Source: Methanomassiliicoccales archaeon
GTDB lineage: Archaea > Thermoplasmatota > Thermoplasmata > Sysuiplasmatales > Sysuiplasmataceae
DNA: 9,840 bases
NCBI GenBank assembly: GCA_027365715.1
Contig: DAHXLZ010000293.1
Span: 1-9,840, forward strand
Direction of reading: 5' to 3'
Part shown: piece by piece, positions 5,141-9,840 of the stretch
How positions within the stretch are numbered: the stretch's first letter is position 1
Layout of the letters: the number at the start of each line of letters is the position of its first letter
Position numbers and translations under genes: made by a program
The notes under the pieces: generated by a model
What the model saw: only the letters and a program-made list of their open reading frames with translations
Database searches by the model: none
What the model was told of the DNA's origin: nothing

Positions 5141-6220
5141 CTACGAAAGTTTCAATCGCCCGCTCCTCTCCCACCTGAAGGTTAATCGTTTCCGTCCACG
5201 GTTGAGTTTACGCTGAATGGCGTAGGAGGCTATCAGCGGGAGGCCTATGCTTGCCTCGACGTACGCAGTAGCTGCCGTGGCCTTCTTCTGTATTTTTCCC
5301 CACGAGCGTGCTTCATCGAGTGTACTGCCACTGAGTCCTCCCCAGTGCGGAGAATCTGTTGTAAGCTGCAAAGCATAACTGTGACCCTTTATTTCGGTGT
5401 TGAAGGCGTAGCCTGCCATCACCTCGGCATCATTGATCCAGTTCTTTGGTGTTCCACCTCCAATATAGATGACACCTGTCTTCTTTGATCTGAGTATTAT
5501 TTCTACAATCTCGAAGTTGTCTTTTATGGAGTCCAGAATGAAATGGTCTTCATGTCCTTTCTGCTTGACATGGAGGAGAGTCAGACCAATGCCGATTGAG
5601 CTGTCATTGAGTGCGGGACTGAAAACAGGAATGCCGCGCTTGTATGCAGTACGCAATATGGACTCGTCGTCAGTCAGTTTTGAAGAAAGTGTCTCCATTA
5701 CTTCCCTCGAGGAGTAAGAGCCGGCTTCCATTCTTTCCACTACCCTGGAAATGTATCTGTCAGTCTCCTCAAACTTCAATTCATCCACATAAGTGTCGTA
5801 AATCCTGTCAATGGACAAATCGCGCAGCACGATGTCGTCTGCCTGGGGGCTGCCTGCATAATGCTTGTACCCTTTCGCCTGATACAAATCCTGATAGAGT
5901 ACAGCACCGGTCGAAACAATAACATCGACAAGACCCAAGTCTATCAGATCGCGTATAACCTTGCGCAATCCTGCAGCTATAAGCGGACCTGAAAGCCCCA
6001 AAATCACTGTGGGCCTGTCACTGTCAGTGAGCATATTTTCATAAACCTGTGCAGCCAGACCTATATTTCTGGCCTGTATGGAAGCATCTTTGAAAGCTTC
6101 CACCAGGTCACTGACACTCTTTATTCTGCTCAAATCCATATTTGCCACAGGTTTTGACAGAAGTGCCCTTCTCGAAATTCTCTCTTTGACCATCTTATCT
6201 GTCACCGAATATTCCGGCAT
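5141..6220 (-). CDS. dys: Deoxyhypusine synthase family protein
   Basis: The 359-residue enzyme belongs to the NAD-dependent aminobutyl-transferring DHS family, which uses spermidine to modify a lysine of aIF5A as the first step of hypusine formation. Residues show the Rossmann segments (ILGLSGPLIAAGLRKVI, about 73-89; VSTGAVLYQDL, 102-112), IPVFSPALNDSSIGIG (197-212), and GGGTPKNW with the catalytic lysine at Lys259. TTDSPHWGGLSGST and SWGKI follow. The GGGxPKN form and GGLSGST block resemble the DHS-like branch, which includes bacterial homospermidine synthases, more than the GGGxxKHH form of eukaryotic and many archaeal enzymes; the substrate is therefore less certain than the fold. ATG 6220 abuts a box A, so ATG 6193 (family-like MVKERISRRALL) may be the true start. 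It diverges from ribA. Confidence 0.88.
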   Translation of the reverse strand: MPEYSVTDKMVKERISRRALLSKPVANMDLSRIKSVSDLVEAFKDASIQARNIGLAAQVYENMLTDSDRPTVILGLSGPLIAAGLRKVIRDLIDLGLVDVIVSTGAVLYQDLYQAKGYKHYAGSPQADDIVLRDLSIDRIYDTYVDELKFEETDRYISRVVERMEAGSYSSREVMETLSSKLTDDESILRTAYKRGIPVFSPALNDSSIGIGLTLLHVKQKGHEDHFILDSIKDNFEIVEIILRSKKTGVIYIGGGTPKNWINDAEVMAGYAFNTEIKGHSYALQLTTDSPHWGGLSGSTLDEARSWGKIQKKATAATAYVEASIGLPLIASYAIQRKLNRGRKRLTFRWERSGRLKLS

Positions 6221-6230
6221 AAATAAATAG
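6221..6230 (-). promoter_or_regulatory. Box A promoter for the deoxyhypusine synthase family gene
   Basis: The minus strand reads CTATTTATTT, directly touching ATG 6220. The predicted transcript start near 6198 lies downstream of that ATG but just before the in-frame ATG at 6193, which supports the shorter protein. Confidence 0.5.
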
Positions 6231-6294
6231 ACTTACGTGAAAGCAAAGTTTCAGCTCATGGGCATTGCCATTTTTGCACCGCAGATCAGAAGAA

Positions 6295-6303
6295 TTAATA
6301 TAA
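6295..6303 (+). promoter_or_regulatory. Box A promoter for GTP cyclohydrolase II
   Basis: TTAATATAA is centred about 34 bases before the TTG at 6333, with a predicted transcript start near 6326. Translation from ATG 6411 would instead give a leader of about 85 bases. Confidence 0.5.
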
Positions 6304-6332
6304 CCTGATGCAGAAACCCTTGGTAGAGCGCG

Positions 6333-6998
6333 TTGAAAAAACAATCTGCAGGGAAGAACCGGGGAGAAAGACGAAAGAGTCGCGACAAAGAGGTAAAGTC
6401 AATTAACAGGATGACAGAGGCAAAACTTCCCACCAGACACGGCAATTTCAGAATAATCACTTATGAGGATTCAAGAGATGGGAAAGTGCACCTCGCCCTG
6501 GTCAAGGGAAGTGTAGCTGAGCAGGAGAGGGTACTCGTCAGAATTCACTCGGAATGTCTTACAGGGGACGCGCTAGCCTCGATGCGGTGTGACTGTGGTG
6601 AGCAGTTACATACCTCCATGAGCATGATAGAACGGAAGAAAAAAGGAGTCGTCCTGTATCTGAGGCAGGAAGGAAGGGGAATAGGGCTTCTGAACAAGCT
6701 GATATCATACCATATGCAGGATCAGGGTTTAGATACCGTTGAAGCAAACCTGATGCTTGGGTTTGACGCAGACGAGAGAAGTTACGACATTGCGGCATTC
6801 ATACTCAATGATCTTCAGGTTCGTTCCGTTGTCCTGCTCACAAACAATCCTGACAAGATCGAATGTATGAAAAAAATGGGAATCATAGTGGAGGGGAGAG
6901 AGGCACTAATTGTCGGTCTGAACAAAACCAATTTGAAATATATGACTACAAAGAAGAGAAAGTTGAATCACATGCTGGATATGGAAACAGGGCACTGA
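6333..6998 (+). CDS. ribA: GTP cyclohydrolase II
   Basis: The 221-residue enzyme opens GTP to 2,5-diamino-6-ribosylamino-4(3H)-pyrimidinone 5'-phosphate, formate and pyrophosphate, the first step of bacterial-type riboflavin synthesis. The zinc ligands are Cys75, Cys86 and Cys88 (HSECLTGDALASMRCDCGEQ). LYLRQEGRGIGL (108-119) supplies the catalytic Tyr109 and Arg111, and LTNNPDKIE follows at 169-177. It is the stand-alone form with no DHBP synthase (RibB) domain. Translation from TTG 6333 gives a basic 26-residue N-terminal extension not seen in most relatives; ATG 6411 (MTEAKLPTRHGNFR) gives the family-like start. The promoter position suits 6333, homology suits 6411, and I cannot settle it. 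Many archaea use the unrelated ArfA (GCH III) instead, so its presence is informative. Confidence 0.93.
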   Translation: MKKQSAGKNRGERRKSRDKEVKSINRMTEAKLPTRHGNFRIITYEDSRDGKVHLALVKGSVAEQERVLVRIHSECLTGDALASMRCDCGEQLHTSMSMIERKKKGVVLYLRQEGRGIGLLNKLISYHMQDQGLDTVEANLMLGFDADERSYDIAAFILNDLQVRSVVLLTNNPDKIECMKKMGIIVEGREALIVGLNKTNLKYMTTKKRKLNHMLDMETGH

Positions 6999-7020
6999 CG
7001 CGAAAAAATGTATGCAGTCT

Positions 7021-7473
7021 TCAGATGAACTGCATAACTTCCCTGCCGTGGCCGTCGGGTGTGACACCCGTAAATATCTTCACTATTGTTCCTTTCTCGT
7101 CAATAATGAAAGTATTTCTCTGTACACCTATGCTCTTCTTACCATACATGTTTTTCTCCTTCAGGACCTCGTATTTCCCGCACACATCCGAATCTTCGTC
7201 CGAGAGCAGGAGGAAATTGAGGCCATATTTTGATTTGAATTTTTTGTGCGACTCTATACTATCACGGCTTACGCCAATTATGACAGCATTTCGGCCGTCG
7301 ATATCAGGCATCGTGTCTCTGAAACTGCAAGCTTCGGTCGTGCAACCTGGAGTGTCGTCTTTCGGGTAGAAATAGAGGACGACCTTCTTTCCACGGAAAC
7401 TGCTGAGTTTGTAATTCTTCCCGTCATCACCCATGATATTAAAATCGGGAGCTTGATCTCCTGTCTCTGGCAT
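7021..7473 (-). CDS. bcp: Thiol peroxidase PrxQ/Bcp (atypical 2-Cys peroxiredoxin)
   Basis: The 150-residue cytoplasmic peroxiredoxin reduces hydrogen peroxide and organic hydroperoxides. The active site [15 protein letters not shown] holds peroxidatic Cys44 and resolving Cys49, the CxxxxC spacing of the PrxQ class, which forms an intramolecular disulfide reduced by thioredoxin. The thioredoxin-like fold is intact: [27 protein letters not shown], and [13 protein letters not shown] with the conserved active-site Arg. Length is normal. ATG 7473 is set by the family start and a box A at leaderless distance. It converges on ribA with 22 bases between them and diverges from the FAD-linked oxidase. 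The thioredoxin at 4727-5071 is a likely partner. Confidence 0.95.
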   Translation of the reverse strand: MPETGDQAPDFNIMGDDGKNYKLSSFRGKKVVLYFYPKDDTPGCTTEACSFRDTMPDIDGRNAVIIGVSRDSIESHKKFKSKYGLNFLLLSDEDSDVCGKYEVLKEKNMYGKKSIGVQRNTFIIDEKGTIVKIFTGVTPDGHGREVMQFI

Positions 7474-7495
7474 ATCTAATGCATTGACTTCAGGC

Positions 7496-7503
7496 TAATT
7501 AAG
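7496..7503 (-). promoter_or_regulatory. Box A promoter for PrxQ
   Basis: The minus strand reads CTTAATTA, centred about 27 bases before ATG 7473, predicting a leaderless transcript. It shares the 145-base divergent gap with the oxidase promoter. Confidence 0.5.
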
Positions 7504-7577
7504 TCTGCTTATTTTTCCTTTGACCTTATCAGGCTGGTTTCCAGTCCACATTCGGTGAAGTGACACCAATACAGTAT

Positions 7578-7586
7578 CTTTTTAAG
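7578..7586 (+). promoter_or_regulatory. Box A promoter for the FAD-linked oxidase
   Basis: CTTTTTAAG is centred about 37 bases before the TTG at 7619. The only ATG nearby (7604) is followed at once by a stop codon, which supports the TTG as start. Confidence 0.45.
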
Positions 7587-7618
7587 ACCATGCGATCTTA
7601 AGATGTAGCTGAATTACC

Positions 7619-9793
7619 TTGACGCTCTTTAAGCCAAACGAAATAGAAGAAAACTGGCACAATCATAGAAGCCATCTGGAAGGGAGCATAAAAGGAAAGA
7701 TCGCAGAGAGCAGCATTCAGCGCACCATGTATGCCACGAATGCCGGAATTTTTGAACTGGCTCCGGTCGCCGTCATAACACCGGAAAACGAGGAAGATGT
7801 AGCGACAATAGCAGCATTCTGCAGCAGTTATGGTATACCGCTTACTCCACGCGGCGCAGGAACCAGTGTCTCCGATGCTGCGCTTGGAAAGGGGATTGTG
7901 CTTGATTTGAGCAGAAATATGAACTCCATAATTTCGCTGAATACATCAAAAGGCGAAGTTGTAGTCCAGCCCGGAATAACGATTGAAACCCTTAATGCGA
8001 AGCTCTCCAGATACGGAAAGACTTTGCCGATATATCCATTCAAGGGGCTCACCTGCACAGTGGGGGGCTGCATAGCGATTAATGCCGGGGGCCTGCTCTC
8101 CGGAAGATTCGGCAGGGCTGGCGATCTTGTTCTCTCCCTAAGAGTCGTAATGGCAGACGGAACGGTATTCGATTCCTCAACAGGAAAGCCGGGCTTACCT
8201 GAACAGCTGAAAGATGCAGCGGAAAGTGAGAATGGAGTTGTGCAATTCAATGAACTGTTTGCGGGCTCTGAAGGAAAACTCGGGATAATTACATTAGTCA
8301 GGCTGCGAATAGTTGACACGCCACCAGAGACAAGAGCCAGGGTATACCATTTCAAACGGTTTGAGGAAGCATTTTCAGCATCTTCTGGCGGCGTGTTCGA
8401 CTTTGCAATGTCTGTAGTGTTTGCTGACGCGTTGCTGCAGAGTGCACTTTCATACAGGCTGAAGGACTTTTCATTTCCGAGAGATGCTGATGCTTCACTT
8501 ATAGTGACAGGCACAGATAGTCAGGAATGGCCCGCACAGGAAAAGGCCGGTGCGAGGTCTGTAACTGATGTTGACACGGGTCTGGAGAATCTCTTCTCTG
8601 CAATAGTTGACAGCATACACACACTGTCAAGACCCGTCCCGAATGGCAAGTACACGGTATGTGTTGAAGGTTTTCGTGTAGGCAAAGGTGGCCTTCGATC
8701 GTTCGCCCGAATGTGGGAACAAGCAGCCGCCGTGTCTCGAACAAGATTCATTATGTTTGGTGAGGCACTCAGCGGGACCGTCTATTTCAGACCGTTTCTG
8801 AACTTGAGAAGAGTGGAAGACAGGGAAAAACACAGAAGACTGCTTTCTGAAGCTATTGCAGAAGGCGCCGGGACCTCCGGAAAACTTTTCACTGAAAACG
8901 GATTCGGACTGCTGATTAATTCAGCATCTGCCGACACCGACACACTTACGGAGGCATCACAAACCACTGCGAGGAAGCTTATTGATCCCCTGCACATACT
9001 CAACCCTTCTCCTGCGATGCATGAAGAGGCAGAATCACTTTACAGGGCAGTTACTTCAAATTCGCCAATTGTTGAGAAACCGATGCTAAACTGGAACACA
9101 CCAGACCTTGTGTCGGTAGCCGGCAGGGGTGTGCTTGAGTTTTATGAGGAGGTAGAGGCGTGCCATGGCTGTGGTGAATGCAGGACACTTTCATTCATGG
9201 AGACGCAGTGCCCGGTATACAAGGCGGTGGGAGGCGAAATCGCCTCTCCAAGAGGACGAAATAACATACTCAGGCTGATCAGCAGAATGAGCGAGATGCC
9301 TGCAGTCACAACTTATTCTGACGAGTACAGGCGAACCATTTACGACTACTGCGTCCAGTGCAAAATGTGCGTTCTGGAATGCCCGAGCAACGTGAATACG
9401 CCGAAACTGATGATGGAGGCAAGGGCACAGTACGTTAGAAAAACTGGTGTGAAGACAATAGGAAGAGCATCAAAATTCTTCTCAGATTATGAATTTTACA
9501 CTGTCATTGCATCCAGTGTTGCAAGTCTCATGAACAGACTGATTAGATCTGGAAAAGCAAGATCGGTGCTGGAACATTCGGTTGGCATCGACAGGAGAAG
9601 AAAGATACCGGAATTCGATCTTCAGACTTTCACGGAATGGTTTGAAAAACATGATTCAATGGCAGGGAGAAAGAGCGATCTGGTGTATTTTTCAGACGTC
9701 TATGCCAACTATTTTGATTCAAGAGTCGGCATAGCCACTGTAATGCTGTTAGAGGGACTTGGATACAGTGTGCTTCCTCGCAGTGGTTTGTGA
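7619..9793 (+). CDS. FAD-binding oxidase fused to a two-cluster Fe-S domain (GlcD-GlpC type), 3' end disrupted
   Basis: The 724-residue reading frame joins a flavin domain to an iron-sulfur domain, as in D-lactate, glycolate and other 2-hydroxyacid dehydrogenases that pass electrons to a carrier. The PCMH-type FAD-binding half shows LTPRGAGTSVSDAALGKG (75-92), GGCIAINAGGLLSGRFGRAGD (149-169) and ELFAGSEGKLGIIT (212-225). A divergent oxidase C-domain (about 240-465) follows. The ferredoxin-like part has Cys515, 518, 521, 531 and Cys578, 581, 584, 588, each CxxCxxCxnCP. Relatives continue for 200 or more residues with a cysteine-rich CCG region. Here the frame stops right where that begins (LVYFSDVYANYF, GLGYSV), because bases from 9772 are an inverted copy of 8910-8978; the last six residues and the stop come from that copy. 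TTG 7619 is the only start that fits. The substrate is unknown, and the usual HxH and GEHG motifs are missing. Confidence 0.85.
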   Translation: MTLFKPNEIEENWHNHRSHLEGSIKGKIAESSIQRTMYATNAGIFELAPVAVITPENEEDVATIAAFCSSYGIPLTPRGAGTSVSDAALGKGIVLDLSRNMNSIISLNTSKGEVVVQPGITIETLNAKLSRYGKTLPIYPFKGLTCTVGGCIAINAGGLLSGRFGRAGDLVLSLRVVMADGTVFDSSTGKPGLPEQLKDAAESENGVVQFNELFAGSEGKLGIITLVRLRIVDTPPETRARVYHFKRFEEAFSASSGGVFDFAMSVVFADALLQSALSYRLKDFSFPRDADASLIVTGTDSQEWPAQEKAGARSVTDVDTGLENLFSAIVDSIHTLSRPVPNGKYTVCVEGFRVGKGGLRSFARMWEQAAAVSRTRFIMFGEALSGTVYFRPFLNLRRVEDREKHRRLLSEAIAEGAGTSGKLFTENGFGLLINSASADTDTLTEASQTTARKLIDPLHILNPSPAMHEEAESLYRAVTSNSPIVEKPMLNWNTPDLVSVAGRGVLEFYEEVEACHGCGECRTLSFMETQCPVYKAVGGEIASPRGRNNILRLISRMSEMPAVTTYSDEYRRTIYDYCVQCKMCVLECPSNVNTPKLMMEARAQYVRKTGVKTIGRASKFFSDYEFYTVIASSVASLMNRLIRSGKARSVLEHSVGIDRRRKIPEFDLQTFTEWFEKHDSMAGRKSDLVYFSDVYANYFDSRVGIATVMLLEGLGYSVLPRSGL
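8910..8978 (+). repeat. Inverted repeat, first arm (inside the oxidase gene)
   Basis: These 69 bases, coding for part of the oxidase C-domain, are repeated in exact reverse complement at 9772-9840. The spacer is 793 bases. This arm is in frame with the gene and is the original copy. Confidence 0.95.
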
Positions 9794-9840
9794 TGCCTCC
9801 GTAAGTGTGTCGGTGTCGGCAGATGCTGAATTAATCAGCA
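9772..9840 (-). repeat. Inverted repeat, second arm, reaching the right edge
   Basis: This arm is the exact reverse complement of 8910-8978 with no mismatch, and identity continues to the last base, so the repeat probably extends beyond the window. It breaks the oxidase reading frame and supplies the TGA at 9791-9793. The match begins sharply at 9772 (the preceding base differs), which marks the junction. Confidence 0.95.

Noticed and set aside
7828..8514. 228-codon open frame on the minus strand
   Set aside because: It is antisense to the FAD-binding domain of the oxidase and rich in Ser/Pro, as expected of a shadow frame.
9791..9793. Natural stop codon of the FAD oxidase
   Set aside because: The TGA lies within the inverted copy starting at 9772, so it is a product of the junction and not the gene's own stop.

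Overview
This window reads as a piece of an archaeal chromosome, probably from a member of the Thermoplasmata. The archaeal call rests on an sn-glycerol-1-phosphate dehydrogenase (the enzyme that sets archaeal lipid stereochemistry), a deoxyhypusine synthase family enzyme, and AT-rich box A (TATA) elements 20-40 bases ahead of almost every start codon, which implies largely leaderless transcription. The lineage is inferred from gene content and style, not from a marker gene.

Layout, left to right. Positions 1-685 (minus strand) hold a decayed iscB, an RNA-guided nuclease of the IS200/IS605 world. It keeps the PLMP domain, RuvC-I, RuvC-III and the C-terminal domain, but has lost the bridge helix, RuvC-II and HNH to an internal deletion with a frame change, and carries an extra stop. 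Upstream of it, about 686-890, is a hairpin-rich stretch that looks like its omega (HEARO) RNA. This runs up to the stop codon of egsA (892-1959), which follows a pterin-4a-carbinolamine dehydratase (1985-2290) in a short minus-strand operon. Next, also on the minus strand, come a two-gene unit of a winged-helix regulator and a small beta-rich protein with an ATGA overlap (2352-3085), and an alpha/alpha-toroid protein with QW-like repeats (3249-4226). A small SWIM zinc-finger protein lies on the plus strand (4472-4702). A thioredoxin (4727-5071) and a deoxyhypusine synthase family gene (5141-6220) follow on the minus strand. Then come a plus-strand GTP cyclohydrolase II (6333-6998), a minus-strand PrxQ/Bcp peroxiredoxin (7021-7473), and a long plus-strand FAD-binding oxidase fused to a two-cluster ferredoxin-like domain (from 7619).

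The last 69 bases (9772-9840) are an exact inverted copy of 8910-8978, inside the same oxidase gene. The oxidase therefore breaks off before its expected C-terminal cysteine-rich region, and its apparent stop codon is read from the inverted copy. This is either a real inverted duplication or, more likely, a fold-back assembly or amplification chimera.

How the genes work together: thioredoxin and PrxQ plausibly form one peroxide-detoxifying pair. EgsA and the pterin dehydratase share a transcript. The other genes are mostly single transcription units with their own promoters: lipid backbone, eIF5A or polyamine modification, flavin synthesis and redox housekeeping. The accessory part is the IscB/omega-RNA remnant at the left edge. 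No tRNA, rRNA, CRISPR array or intact transposase was seen. Every gap between genes is shorter than 300 bases.
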